Notes: generated by a model not told the origin, from the sequence alone. Counted from the stretch's first letter, positions 30,044 to 44,219 are shown. The stretch is DNA of 64,000 bases from Sanderia malayensis (GCA_013076295.1 RQOL01000855.1:2046001-2110000); one strand, 5' to 3'. Program-made: numbers and translations.

Positions 30044-33000
30044 GTGTTGTTCGGAGAAAAATGTCTTGCTTTATGGATGACATTTCAGAGTTGTATAAGA
30101 CCAAGAAAGAGTGAAGATATGAAGCAGAATACTAAACAAAAGATAGCAAAGTGTCTCAGGCAAAAGCATCGTCATTGTGGCATCAGTTTGAGAATTTCCA
30201 CCATTCTATACCTTTTATTCTACCATCATATAATCTTATACTATATCATTGTTAAGTATGCCAAGTATTTTTACAGAGGCTGTCCAGCCAAAGAGAATAG
30301 TGGGTTCGGAACCAATGTGAATAGGGACATGGGGACAGAGCAGAATTCAAAATGGAAGCATGCGACATAGGACCAAAGCAGTGTGAGCAGAATTCAGCAT
30401 CAAAACAGAGGTGTTCAGGTATTAAACGCAATATACACATTAGACATCGATTTGAAGATGTTGCTTCAACACTTGAAACCAGGCATCGTAATAGCAGCAT
30501 ATGATTTTGATTACTTCACACATCACAGTACTCCACGCAGCATTCTCCTTCAGGTAATACCACAGAACGCAACGTATCAGTAGCTTGACAGTTGAAGAGT
30601 TGTTAAGTGTTAGCATGATTTTCAACATGTTATTAATGACAGTATGATATTATTGAAAGTAAGTGTGTATACTACTACTGACTTCATAGTACGTATAAAG
30701 ATATGAAGCTATCTACATATATTCTTTTTTCAAAAAGCAGCATTTTCAATGTCTCACTCGCATTACACATCAATTTTTCTTATTTCATGCTCCGATTTGC
30801 ATTGTGGAGGATAGAGAGGATAAGCATGGATTTGCATTTCAGAATGCTTTGAAGAAGCAGCAAGTAAAGTAAAGATCATTCAAGGCACAACAGAGTTAGG
30901 TGAGTTGTGTGGTTCAAAAACACGTCACAGAAGAGCTGCAAGGACTAGACTCTCGCAAGCAGTAGCATTCATGAGGACATGCATTTGAGAGTCGCGTCTT
31001 TCACTGATTTGCAAAGCAATCACAATCCTTTAAGTAATTATACCTTGTTCACTAACCTGCACACAATATAGCTACCAATGATCTTTTCCAATAATAACGT
31101 ATCTTCAAATTGCCATTTGGTCAATTCCAATTCAACCATGTGGTACCAGTCGATGGTTCAGTTTGAAGAGGAGGAAAGTACAAGGTTGCCACAAAAAATG
31201 AAAAATAAGCCCCCCCCCCAGCTTCCCATCGACGAATATCTCGACATCTCGACAGTATATTCTTACTTTTCTAGGTATTCACCCAGTACTTCTAAAAATT
31301 GACACTTTTTCAGGTTTTTCAAGTTCTGTGGCAACCATGAGAGTAAAGTGCAGATCAGGAGTGGTTAACTCCTCAAGGGCGTACCTTGAGCTTCGCTTCA
31401 TAAACCAAGTAGCGTCACGCAATGACTCCTGGCTCCAGAGCTTTGGGCCAAATACGAAATAGACCATAAAAAAAGTTACCGTCAACCCTGGGATAAACAC
31501 CCCGGCGATTGCTTTCAAAAATGAATTTAAAGGTGGGGCTCATTAAAAAGGATGCTTATTCCAAAGAAATTATTTATTAGTTTGGCACTATCCGCAACAC
31601 TTGACATAGAAAACATATTTTTCTTATTTTTAACTAACTGCAATGAGCTATATTCAATGTTTATGCAAGAAAGTGTCAATTTTCCCTATCAGTATGTTTT
31701 AGTCAAGAACGATTTCTTCGTCGCTAGAGTTGTCTAAATCCACCATCAATGATTGTGGTCCTGCATATTCAATGTCCTTCGTATTCGAATAAGATCCCAT
31801 GGGGGCTTATTCCAAACCCCTTAACACATATTTACCTCTTAGGCTCCACTATTTAGAGTTGATTTGTTGAAATATTTGTGAAAGAAGAGCATCGGCCAAT
31901 AATGCATAATATCAACATAAAACAGATGAAGTTGAGTCAGTAATGAACTTTCGTGCTAATAAAACATCTTATCGAAATGTAAACAGAACAAAACAAACTA
32001 ACTATAGTTGAAGAAAATCTGCGTAAACATTTAAATTCTAATAAAAATCTTCCAGCAACTTAACAAGAAAAATGATTGGCGTAAAAGAGTAAGAGTAACT
32101 TCAACAAAAGAATCTCCAATGATAAAGGCACTTTCTGGGCATTAACTGTCAATTTGCATCCGGTAGTATGCGCCAGGCTCACTAAATCTCAAACTGAGAA
32201 AGTCTAGTTGTACTTTACAGAAACACATTCTTGAGATGAGGCTTCGTGTCTTGGCTAATGTTCCTTTAGTTCAGTTTAAGTGGAGCATCGTGTTCTCCAT
32301 TTCTAAGATCTTCACGACACAAAAGCTATTAGAAAGTTCAGTTTCTTTGCAGTTCTTTTCAATTGTTCGTAGAAATTCAAGAAATTTCCTTTCAAGTAAT
32401 AAATCTCCAATATGTGATAAAGCAGCCACCTTTAAAAGAGTTTTGATACTTCCAAAAATAACCCGATAAATAAGAGATAAGAAACAGATTGGATTTTTAG
32501 AAAGGACTGAGCAAAAGTCAGGCGCAAAGAGATTGCTGCAACATTATCATTCATAATATTAACAAGGACGAAGTTCTAAAGGTCGATTTCTTGTCATGAC
32601 TGGACCTGGACTATACAGCATGCATGAAACGCCAAGCAATGCACTCTTACTTTAATACGCAGCAACAATGGAAGCACATATTGTCGCTGGTTGACATTGA
32701 TAAATGTTATCACGTCGTCTCTTTACAACGAATAAAATTGTTTTTCTTTCATGATACAAATTTCAATTGCTGGCATAGCAGGTTACTCAGGAGTATAGCC
32801 ATGGATGATCAAAGAGACGTTAGCAAGAACAATTTTCACGTATTCCTTACTTCTCGAGAATAGCTAGAGTAAAAGAGCCTGCAAATTTTGCATCCAGCCT
32901 ATTGTTCAAAAACAATAAGCTGTTGTATTGTTTTGAGCAGAAATATCATGCTGGTCGTTCTTAATCGATTGATTCTTACATGCCAGTTCCTGCTAAACTT

Positions 33001-33496
33001 GAACCAAATTCATCTCTCTTAAATTTGTTGATTGATAATTATTCTACTTTGCATTGTCGAAAAATAGTTGCATTGACTTAAAGAAGAAAGAACGTTGTCT
33101 TTACAAACGCTATTTCACCAGTTATTTGATTTTTGACAAGTAGAAGATATGCATATGACATCCATTGCTTTTAGACTCTTTAAAAATAATTGTGCACACA
33201 ACTGAATCAGTACCAAAGGTCGGAAGTGAATACTAAATTATTGCATTCATGCAAAGACACTGCAGAAGCTTCAAATTGATTCAAAACACTTCATCCAATG
33301 GTAATGTAATACCATCAGAGCAAGGTTGGTTCGTTCAATCATATCATACGATAATGATTTGTGCAGCAGATAACAGGGCGACAAACCGAACCGAAAAAGA
33401 CAGGCATGCAGTGGTTGATAACAGGGAGTCGGGCACATATGAGAGGCATGATAAATAAAAAAATGTGAAAAATCACTCACCAAGATGTCGAATAGA
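30044..33496. other. 3.4 kb without a recognised gene
   Basis: Only short open frames without family motifs occur on either strand. A decayed CAGTAAAAA MITE lies at about 32870-33000. An ACCCCCCC-type tract is near 31208. If anything is transcribed here it is probably noncoding or the 3' UTR of the RNA-binding protein gene. Confidence 0.45.
32870..33000. mobile_element. Decayed CAGTAAAAA MITE, copy 3
   Basis: The interior matches the family (CCAGCCTATTGTTC ... TTGTTTTGAGCAGAAATATCA ... GGT.GTTCTTAAT), but both terminal repeats are eroded. Confidence 0.7.
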
Positions 33497-36400
33497 TCAG
33501 AATCTTGCACTAGAAGATGTCTCAAAGCTACTTTTAGACTGTTGTTGTGGTTGTTGTTGAGTAAACGTCTTGGCAGGTGACTGTGAAGTTGAGCTGTAAG
33601 ATCCTCTATCGTACGATTCTGTACCTGGTCTTCCAGCTGAAGCATAGCGACCCGGGGGAGTCTGGCCAGAATAAGTCGACTTGTATGCGTCTGTTTTATC
33701 GTACTGCTGCCATGGCTGACTGGTATTATCAGTCTGCTCGCTACTTCTTGTGTCTGACGCGCCACGACTGGTCACGGGGCTTGACTCTGAGCCAGCTGGC
33801 CTTCTGTAAGCATCATACTGGGCTGGCTGCTTCTGGCCAGCATCATACTATAATACAAACAACCACTCGTATCAATAAATGAACCCACAAATAACTGTAA
33901 ATTCTTAATCGCAAAAAGGACACAATATTACTTACTGACTTCGAGCTATAACCAACCCATTCTCTCTGAGTTGTTTGCTGTGGACTGTATCCACTGGACT
34001 GGCTCTTCTGGGTGGCATCAGCTTTACTGCTTGATGCCTGAGTGGCATAACCTTGATCAGAGCTGTACCGACTACTCTGATTCGAGTAGGAGTCTTGGGT
34101 TTGACTTGGTCTACCACCATATCCTACATATCCGGACCTGGCATACTGAGATGCCTCCTGGCTACCGCCGTTTGCAGCCTGTGTGCCTGAATACTGTTGG
34201 TAACTGCGTCTGTCTTGATCAGTTGATCTTAGAGCCTGTGCTGAATAAGTAGACACTGTGCTGGGTCGTGTGTCCTTCGAAAAAGGAGAGCTGGAAGGAG
34301 CGGTGGAGTACTCTGAAGGTCTGGCTGCTTCACGGGAACCATAATTCGACGAGGCTCTGCCTTCATAGTCCGATGCAGCCCTAGCAGGAGCACTGGCAGC
34401 ATTGTCCGCACTAGAACGATAATCTGAATAGCCACTATCGTATCCGTACCCTCTGCTTCGCTTTGCACCTGCTACTGTGGAAGGCTCTTGGCTTGCAGGA
34501 GGATTTTCTGGAAGATCTCTCTTTTTAGCAGATGAGGCGTACGGATCTGTTGCACTATGGTAATCAGACTGCCTGTACGATGACCCAAGAGCACTGGCTT
34601 TCTCTGGCATGCTTGAATCGCCTTTATAAGCATCTCTTTCATAGCCTTGTCTTTGGAAGGGCCCGGAATCGTCCAATCTTCTCTGGTAATCTGATGGCTT
34701 GCTTTCAGTTAAGTGGTAGCTTGATGACTGATCACCAGATGCGTAACTTGAGGCATGGCCAACAAAAGATCTTCCCTTGTCATTTCTATCACTGCTCGCA
34801 TATCCTTGTTGATCTCTGATAGCCGTTCTGCTTTGCGAGTCACCTCTTTGATAATCTGATGAATCAACAGGACGCTTACTTTCCACGTCATGCCAGTCAT
34901 TATACCTTGGCTGGTCTGTGCCGGTCGATGATGACCGCCCATAATCACCCTGTGACTGGTATGGTCGTCTTCGTTCTGACTCCTCTCTACCATACGCTGG
35001 TGCAGAATCCCCTTGTTTATCACCACGACCACCATCCATTCTCTGATACCCTGCATTACGTTGATATCCTCGGAATGAATCCTGTGATGCGTGGGATGAG
35101 GGCCGCTCATCTCTCTGCACCATATCTCTGTTTGGATACCTTCCACCTGGAGCTGACATGGCTTGTGTTCTGTCTCCACTTGGAGGCAAATCCCTTTCAT
35201 CATGTCTAGACATTTTACTTGTCTCTCTGTAATCTTTAACATCAGAGCCGTACACGTCTCTGTATCTGGAATATTCCTGTTGATAGTTATCACCATCCCT
35301 TCTCACGTCTCTCCAATCACCTGATGAAGATCCTTGCCAATCAGTATCTCTTCTATCATTCACATACTCCCTGCTCCCTCTGGCATCTAGTCTTTGGCCT
35401 TCGTTCATCCTGTAATCATTGTATCTCTCCCTGTAATCAGCAGACTGTCTTGCTGCAGGCAGCCTCTTTGGAGATGGCTCCCTGGCATAATAGCCACTTT
35501 GATGATCATCAGCCCTGCTTGGTCTGTCTGAATAGCCTGCATTGTCATTATACCTTCTCTGGCCTTCAAAGGGCGGATTTTCTCTGCCAGAATCAATGTG
35601 ACGCTTTCTTGTATAATTTTCAGACTCGGATAGTTGACCTGACGGTTGCTGCGAGTACCTTGCAGATCTAGGGCTATCCGATGGTCTTCTGAAAGAATCT
35701 CTTGATTCCAAAGCAGGTGAATAGCTTCTGTTTCTCTCTCTTTGTCTTGGCTCTGGGAGAAAATCAATCATATGCATTAGTTTCATTGAATTCATTGCCT
35801 CGCACAAGTAAAGCTGCAAAACAAACTACAAAGCAAAAATAAATTCAGGCATATATAACATACCATAATCAGAATCAATTCTACCCCTTTGTTGCTGTTC
35901 ACTTCTATCATCTCTAGCATTGTCTTTAGATTCGCGAATTATTGCACTATCATCTAACAGAGGCAATCTGTCACTTCCCAGTCCTTGCGATACCTGCAAC
36001 AATTCCTTCACAAGTGCTACTGGTGCTGCTCCTAACAGACCGGGTTTCTGTTGCCCAAGGAGACTTTCTATAGCTCCTTGTCCTTGAAGTGAACCATCAC
36101 CAAGCAGTCCAGGTTTTCTGCTGTCCTGTGGGCCATCCAAACCTTGCTCCTGGTGTCCCCCTCGTCCAGTAAAGCCACCACGTCCTCGTGGCGCACCTCT
36201 TCCTTGATGAAAACCTCTACCTGAAAAAACTTCGGGCTCATTCGGACCATCGTCTGGACCTGCATGCCTCACCATACCTCCTCTTCCTCTAGCAAAGCCA
36301 TCTCTCCCTTGAAAACCTCTACCTCTTCCTTGAAAACCTCCTCTTCGCTGGTCCCCAAAACCTCCTCTATATCCACCTCGGCCAAAATATCCAAACGGTC

Positions 36401-37664
36401 GTGATCTTCCTGAAAAGCCACCTCGCCCGAAATGTCCTCTGTATTCTGACGGGGGTCCACGCCCCGATATTTCATCCCGGTTTGGGACATCATCATCTCT
36501 GCTTCCTTCATCATGGCGATGTTGTCTCTCATATGTTCTTGTTCTATTGTCACCACCTGTTGGCCCTCTTTCAGAGACATTATCTTTGCCACCAGATTTG
36601 TTATCTTTATCGGTTGCTTTCTCGATTTCAGTCTTTACATGTGTAGAATCTTTTTTCACAGGTGTTTTATCCTGAGCAGAAGTCCCCTTGCTGTGGTCCT
36701 TTACGGATGATGATGAATCTTTTGAACCCGAGCCGCCCTTACTCTGTCCATCATCCTTGCTTGGAAGTTTTTCTTCCTTTATAGAACTCTTCTCCCAAAT
36801 TGCAGACTTATTACTCTCCGTCTTCAAAGCATCAGAGCCTGTCTTATCGTCAGATTTTTTCTCTCCTTCTGTTTTTTTGACATGCTTTTCTGTTTTACCA
36901 GAACCTTCTGACTTATCTCTTTTTGCATTTTTATCTGACTCGGGTGGCTTTCTATCCCCAGATGCTGTAGATCTCTCTCTCTCTGAAGATGATGTCCTAT
37001 GTCTGGAGGATCTCCTTTCTTCAGACCTTTTCTCAACTGATCTTCTACTGTTTGACCTTTCATCCCTTCTACTATTTGAATCATGAGACCTTGGATATGA
37101 ATCTCTAGACCGTTCAAAATGATACTCTGGTTTTCTCTGGTCTGTTTTTGGATAACTGACAGACAATGGCCTTCCATGAAAAATCTGCAAAAAAAATTTT
37201 GCATGTTTCAAAACATCACCTCTCTCTTTAACTGCAGATGCTAAAATCTATTCAGACATAGCCAGCAAAGCATCATTAAAACCACCCAAAACACTACCTG
37301 TCCGTCCATGGCATTTATAGCCTCAGCAGCCGCCATTTCCTCGTAGAAGACAACATACCCAAATCCACGTGACATGCCAGTAAGCCTGTCTCTTACTACA
37401 GTCACTAAAAAGTAAATAAAACAGCTTCCTTTGACAATGAACTGTATAATTATGGCCTATATATTCCTGCAACAATGAACTATAAAATGAAATAAAGAAA
37501 ATGTAAATAAAGGAGATTTAATTACGACAATTAATTTAACAAGGTCTGGATATATTAAACATCATAGCATTACCTCTCTTAATGTCACCAAATGGAGAAA
37601 ACTCCCTGGCCAGCATATAGTTATCCACAAATGGAGGAAGGCTACCCACAAACACACTTGTCAT
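33497..37664 (-). CDS. RRM protein with RS-like, RGG and Tyr/Ser/Gly/Gln-rich domains
   Basis: Five exons, complement(37574..37664), complement(37298..37404), complement(35864..37184), complement(33936..35752) and complement(33497..33847), give 1228 aa in one uninterrupted frame. Residues 3-80 form one RRM with RNP2 VFVGSLP and RNP1 RGFGYVVF. A Ser/Arg/Lys/Glu-rich region follows (to about residue 300), then an RGG block near 310-430 (GRGGYRGGFGDQRRGGFQGR). The remaining 700 or so residues are rich in Tyr, Ser, Gly, Arg and Gln (YGGRPSQTQDSYSNQSSRYS), like FET-type low-complexity domains. It is presumably a nuclear RNA-binding or splicing/condensate protein. I do not recognise a one-to-one vertebrate orthologue. 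Confidence 0.85.
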
Positions 37665-38703
37665 TTTGAGTGGATGGAGGCTACAATAAGAGGAATTGAC
37701 CTATCAGAAAACATAACATAACATTGCATTTCGTATTTCTGATTGCATCTGAACTTCATTCATCACAATACTATTAAATATTTGTCAGATCAGATCTCTA
37801 ATCTAAAGTGACATTTTGTTGTAAACTCAAACATGCACCTAAAATTCAATGTTATAAATAATGGCTCGTGCCTAAATAAACGCCCAGGATTAAGTTTCAA
37901 TTTCTCAAATAAACGCCCAGAGCGCTTAACTTGTTATTGCCGTCTCAAATTGCAAACATGCTTGTGGTGCAGATGGCATTTAGGCCGCTTGGCCTATTTG
38001 GGAAATTTACTCCGTGCAGTAGCATGCAGAATAGCAATTATTCTTTCTTCATGAAGACATATAGCATTCTAAATTTGCTCAGTAACAACAATACTTACAA
38101 ATTTATACCTTTTTATTTATTTATATCACATGAATAGCTTGTTTTTCACAATATATTCTCCACAAATCGAAAAATTGAGAACTTCATTCAGCATGACACA
38201 TGTGAGTGGATGCTCCGAGCTCCTGCGCAGCAGAATATCCCGAGATGCAGCTCTCTCCAAGTCCAAGTCTCTCTAAGGGGAAAAGGGTAACAACTTTACG
38301 CTTGCATTGCACCCATGTCTCCCTTTTTCCACTTTTGCTCGTGGTTCAGCAAACACAATAAGAGAGTCATAAAGGCCGCATCATTTTTATGTCAAAAAAA
38401 ATAAAAACAAGAGCCTTTACTTATCTTCTGTGCCGCTGAAGATCTTGGTCGAGAAGAAGTGAACACGTATTTTATGAATCTCGGATACTTTTGAAGAGCG
38501 ATAATTAAGTTTAAAACAATTAAATTGCAAACTCCAAGAAATAATGCGTTTATATGAAAGTAATTAACTTATTACGACATTGTTGATGGCGAGGACCTGC
38601 TATAAACATATTTTGAGTGCATACGTATCTACAGACAGTACAGACATTTTCCTGGGCTGAAAACACACATTACTGCTCATGCATCTGAACCATACATAAA
38701 GGC
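37665..38703. other. Intergenic/5' UTR of RRM gene; 3' side of secreted protein gene
   Basis: Contains the promoter of the minus-strand RRM gene and the 3' end of the next minus-strand gene. AAATAAACGCCCAG occurs twice around 37875-37920. No other gene was recognised. Confidence 0.45.
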
Positions 38704-41124
38704 TTAAGGTGTGGCAATTATCATACTCATATCTCTAATTCTGTCCATTAATTTCGGTGCTGGCATAATAGGTTTGTTCAGTTTACTTCTCTCAATCGGA
38801 TTGTCAATTCGCGTGGCTTTACCGACAAGCTCTCTCGTCATTCTTCGCCGTTTGTTGTTTTGTGACTTCTTCACTAACGAATGAATGTCGATGCTTCGCT
38901 TCTTCCTCCTTGATTCCCTCCCCAAGCCATCCACGATGCTTCGCTTCTGTACCGAGCTGACCACGTTCAAAGGTAACCTCACTGGTGCTTCGGGGCCTGG
39001 AGCCATATCCTTCAAAGCTGCAACCAAATCAGTCTTAGAATCAACTGGCTGAGCCAGTACACTCGATGATATCTGGCTCAGTAGTGCAGCATTTAATTTA
39101 TCAGCATTCTTGGCCATTTCAAGGGCCTTGGCTTTGTTCAACGCAGCTGCATTCGGTGTTAGAATATAGCTCTTCTTCTTCACAACTGAAGCCAGAAGTG
39201 AATTTGCGTTTCCACCTGTAAGCACAACGGCTTTTCCTTTGCTTGCATCGCCAAGAAGCGCCTGTGCTGCAGCAATGACTTTCGTAACACTCTGGTTAGG
39301 GTTGGTAACAATAGCTTTCGCATCTCCGGCTGCTACTACTGGGCTTGCATTGGTATTTACTGCAGCCTTCTTTGTAGCATCCGTAGAAGCAGCGGTGGCC
39401 GTGTCAAGAGCACTTGGTCTTCCTGTTATTGTCCCGAGAATGAACTTTTCGGCTGTATCAATGGCCTTGTCTGTCTGCGTTTCAACGTTCTGTTTTTTCT
39501 TCAGTGCAATTTGCTCAGCTAATGCATTCTGCCCGCCCATAAAGCTTTTTACAGCGTCCGGTACGTCTGTATTGCTGCCCGCAACCCGGTCGCCAAAACT
39601 GTTTGAGCGCCATTTTGCAAGAATCTGTTCTGCTGCTTGCTTCTGCAAAAGAAATCATCAAACATAACAAAAAGCACATACAAATATGACTTCTTAAAAC
39701 CCGAAATGCTCAACCATATAATTGTCACAGCACACACAGTAACACAACCCACCTCCTTGTTCGATGGCACATAGTTTCGCATTCTTTCCAGAGCGTATTT
39801 GTATGCTTCCTTTGTCAAACCAGCGCCGTTCTTTGAAATCGATGCCCTAAGCATAGCATCTAACAACAAAAAGAGCAAAACATCTGAATATTCGTTGTCA
39901 TACGTTGAACCATATGGTTCTTGGAAGGGACATTTGTAAATGGACACTTGAGTTACTTGAATATATTAAAATTAGAAAGTTACGTTGGTTTAAGCTTACT
40001 TCCAGCAGGACTAGCAAATGGATGCGCAGAATTGAATTCTTTATCTGCCTTTTTGCAGCGTCTTAATTGCTTCAGATAGTCCATCAATGTCAATTCGCCA
40101 TTACTGTACATCTTGACGAGACCTGCACACCGATTTGGGATATTGCTTGGCACTTTCACATCTGTAAACAGAGAAGTATAGATTCAATCCTTATCGAGCT
40201 TTCCCTAAAAAGCTCCGCACAGAAGAGATGCAAACATGGCTGGTAAATACCTGCAGTTTTACTGATGTTTTGTGGCACTTCGCCGGTATCAGATGCCACA
40301 GGGTCTGCAACAGGATTTTTACTGTCTGAGCTACTGGATTTCTCAGTAGCTTTAGCAGTAGTTGCAGTAGAATCAGGTGCCGATGCTGTCGATGAGGATG
40401 CTTCAGGTGCCGATGATGTTGATGAAGATGCTTCAGGTGTCGGTGCTTTCGATGAGGATGCTTCAGGTGCCGATTCCTGCGTTTTGCCTTTTTGGGTGGT
40501 ATGACCAGCTGCAGTAGAAGATGAAAAGTTATACAAAGAACGGAATCACAGAAAAAACAATAACTTATAAGCGAAGTCAATAAATAAAGAGAGCAAGTAG
40601 ACAAGTATATAAGGGATGGTATAAGAAATACGAGTTTGTGGAGAAAATAAAAGGTCACGCACGTAAAATGTAAATAAACACTAAATGAAATTTCCAAGAA
40701 AAGTTCCAAGAACTATCAATAACAATTCCTCTATCATGAAAGGTACTGAGTGACACGTATGATCAACTTCGACAATATTGACACGAACAAGCACATAAAT
40801 ATACTTACTTGGTTCTATTGAATCTTGATCAAGAGAAGCAATGTCTGCCTGGTTATTGATGCTTCCGTTAAAGAATTTGGAGACCGGCAATGACATTGTG
40901 TCCTTTTGCACAACTGCCGGGACTCCTGCCGCCATTTGGCTCAATGCTATCATCTGTGGAATATTAGCTTTATCCTGCCAACCAGGGATTTTTGCTGTTG
41001 CATTCGATACCTTGCTAGCGTTCTTCTTCCAATCGAAAGTTGGGTAGTCTGCTTTGGGTTGATTTGCTGGATTTATTTTGGTTTGTCTTTCTTTCTTCAC
41101 CAACTGCTCTTTGTTATGGTGATG

Positions 41125-41156
<32 letters not shown>

Positions 41157-42471
41157 GATTGTGGTTTGATTTGCTTCGTTTATCTTCCTTCTCTGATTTC
41201 GACTCCTTCTTTCTTTTGTTGCTGGATTCAACTGTTGCTGAAAAAAAGTGAAAACAACGATATAAATTGTTACAGCAGATGTTTGTCAGAATAGATAACT
41301 AAATAATGTACTAGGAATACAACACTAGAACTCATAGGACTCTCTCTCTCTATCTCTCTCTATCTGGAATAGATTCCTGGTCCTTTGAGATTGAGTCTAC
41401 AAGCTCTAGAGACACAAACAAGTGCAGCACGCTTAGCATATACATGCTATACCATACGATACCCTGCGATACCATGATGTACCATACTAAAACACCATAG
41501 CCTTTGATCGCACCGTCAATACTAGCAGTCTAGCACACTTTAAAACATCTTTCAGCATTCTACAGGCCAAAACACATGCACGTATAGCACATAAGTTAAT
41601 AAAGCGGTCAATACGAATATCTCACCTTTGTTTTTGGTAATCTTGTTTCGCTTATCCTTTTCAACACTACCTTTGATTGATTTCTTTACAGTCTCTGCTA
41701 TCTTGTTCTTATCTTTCTCGACTTTAACTTTGCTCTTCACGTCGGCTGGTTTGACTGCCTTCTGTGGTTTCTCGTCGTCATCTTCCTCGGCTTCTTCATC
41801 ACTGTCAGCTTCTTCCTCGTCACCGGAACCACCGCTGCCTTGATCTCCGCTTTGCGAACTTTGCGAAGAAGAGAAGCTCTCGTCTGTGTCTTTGGTCGCT
41901 GCAGGAAGAGCAGATTGGGCAACAGAGGTTGCTGGTAACGATAACTGCGTTTTTTCATGTTGCATCAAATCTTTGTCTTCTTCTTTGGTATCTCCCTTTG
42001 TGGTCTTAACAGACGATTTAACGCTAACACTCTGGCCTATAATGCAAGAAGATACAAATAGGACTTCTGTCACAACATAGAGACAATACAATAGGGTACT
42101 TGAACAACCTATGCCAAGTTCTCTAAGACGCTTTCTACAGTCATGAACTTCTATATCATCAACAAATATAGTACATCTATCATTCCTTCATTCGTCTTGC
42201 AGATGTTAGGCCATGACTCTAGTCGCTCGGTAGACTTCTTAAGCGTAGCAAGCATTAATGCATTTAATAATTCGTAGGCCGTATGAAGAATGAATGCCGA
42301 TATACACCTCGTACTATTAAACGATTCCGTCTGAGAATGTTTTCATTAAGGCATACCTTTCTTATCTTTACTTGTCTTTGACTTGGCACTCTTCTTTCCA
42401 TCTGTTACAGCGACCAGCAATAATAAAACACAGAATACCAACGCGAAAATAAAGCTCGAACGCAACATCAT
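38704..42471 (-). CDS. Secreted, disordered, basic protein with polyhistidine tract
   Basis: Seven exons (complement: 42357-42471, 41626-42036, 40809-41237, 40251-40508, 40000-40161, 39753-39859, 38704-39642) close to 806 aa. Exon 1 encodes a signal peptide (RSSFIFALVFCVLLLLVAVT). Next come a Ser/Glu/Asp-rich acidic stretch (about 39-175), a Lys/Ser-rich segment with 14 consecutive His (203-216), and repeats of APEASSS/STSSAPEASSS (about 319-404). A compact segment with two Cys follows (NRCAGLVKMYSNGELTLMDY, LRRCKKADKE), then a helical Ala-rich region, and a basic C-terminal part with processing-like sites (VQKRS, RRKKRS, NKRRRM). The first five introns are all phase 1. No known family was recognised. 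A secreted matrix, mineral-binding or metal-binding role is a guess from composition. It is divergent from the gene at 44220. Confidence 0.75.
41104..41166 (-). repeat. CAT/CAC microsatellite encoding the polyhistidine run
   Basis: An ATG/GTG triplet run on the plus strand is read on the minus strand as 14 His codons (mixed CAT and CAC) between two Asn codons in exon 3 of the secreted protein gene. It is prone to length variation. Confidence 0.9.
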
Positions 42472-44219
42472 TACGGCACTGAATATGATTCTAATTCATA
42501 TCAGATTGAACACGACCCGGGGAAACAAAAGCAGACATAAATCAGACGAGCAACTTAGGCCCTCGGTCGATGACGGAGCGTTGGTGCCGCGATGGGTCTT
42601 AATTATTAAAGTGGCTGAAATTAGTGCTGCTCATGGGCCATGAGGGTGCTTCCCGTGAGAGATTACATCATGTTAGACAAGATCAGTCGCATGAATAGCC
42701 CGGCTTCCTTCCCCAATGAGGATCAACGGGCATTCAATAGCTGACAGGTGTTTGCGATCACAAATCTCACGGCGGCGCAGGTCAATCGACTGGCAAACAT
42801 TCCTTTAAACAATATACACTTGTATACTGTTAAGAAAATTGCAACACATCTCAAGTTATATATATTTACCTGCGGCTGATGCTTAACTGCATCTTACTGC
42901 CGTTCAAGGCAGCAGTAAAATATTATAGAAGCAACACTCAAGCAATTAATGCAGCAGCCATTCGTGAGATAATTACGTGTTGAATGCTATCCTGTTTGTA
43001 TCTATATTGCATCCACTGCATTGAAACACGCATTATATTTGCGCTTTGCGAAGGGGAGGTTTGGCATGAACTTAATACCCCTGTTAAACAAGCTTGTATC
43101 CCTCTGGAAACTAGAGTGTCTCAAAGTATATTTTTTGTGAAATTAGCATTGCGAGAGAAATTGCGGAGGAGAGAAAAGGCTATTGTATAATCTCCATTCC
43201 TCTCCTCCGCAATTACCTAGCAGGGGCAACTTCATAAGAAAAAGTTCCCAAGTAGACTTCGAGAAAGTCTTTCTGGAAACGGGCTTATACAAAGTTGAAC
43301 TAAAACATTGCTGAGTAAGGCCAGTATAAAAAGTTACAACGCAATTCCACAAAGCGCAGGCGCATGGGTAGAAACTAAGGAAAGGCTCTTTGTTAGTACT
43401 CTGAATCGGTCTTTGGTCACTCGGCCAAAATATTCCTGTTTGACTAGATAAAACAATACCTGACTGGTATAGGCATTCAAAGTATATACAAGATTGTACT
43501 TGCACAAGACAGTAACTCATTGCGAAGACAATACGGAAAATTCGATCGTGGAAAACTTAAATCAGCTCCCAGCAGGCGGAGAGAGTGAAATTAAATGTGG
43601 CTGCAGAAATCATATGACGGTACTCTTATCACATGTTCTCGAGTATTAAAGTAAGCTGAGATGAAAACAACACAACCTGAGGAACAGTAACACAAAACTG
43701 TGAGCAAAAAAAACAATAGTGTTCAATGAACTCCATCACAAACCGGCATTCGAGTATTGCAAACAGTGATTGGACCGCGATTCAAGTAAAAGATGATAGC
43801 ACTGGAGCTAGTGCAAACAATTATGTTCTCGCTCTTCATTGCTAGGTGAGCGTGATCACAAATAGCATCAAGAATCCTGCTATCGTAGAACGCAACACCA
43901 GCAAGGTCACTTGTTCTTGATCGAATCGCCTGAAGTTGCCAGCAGTTCTTTGATACATTTACAATACTGTTAGGTCAGTTTTCTGCACGAGGCTAGGTGA
44001 GAAAAGAAGTTAATTCCGGTACAGTAGCTAAGCAGTGCCAAATTGTGAGGTACAATACAAATTGTAATTAATGCAAAATTGTCACAATATTGGCTATTGA
44101 AAATTTATGACACATAAAGAGAGCATTAATGGAAGCAGAAAAATTCGCGTTTAATTGTAAAATGGATGGCAGTTGAGCAAAGTTTTTGTACTTGGCATTT
44201 CAAAGAGATATCATACGAT
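42472..44219. promoter_or_regulatory. Divergent promoter region of the two secreted-protein genes
   Basis: A 1.75-kb gap between start codons of oppositely transcribed genes. It contains a short foldback hairpin at 43159-43214. No TATA box or known motif could be assigned with confidence. Common regulation is inferred only from the layout and similar products. Confidence 0.4.
43159..43214. repeat. Foldback hairpin (TGCGGAGGAG family)
   Basis: Arms AATTGCGGAGGAGAG (43159-43173) and its exact complement (43200-43214), with a 26-bp loop. A longer relative is at 44463-44563. Confidence 0.8.

Noticed and set aside
31279..31518. 79-codon minus-strand ORF with a hydrophobic N-terminus
   Set aside because: No family motif, no neighbouring exons with matching phase, and no supporting context.
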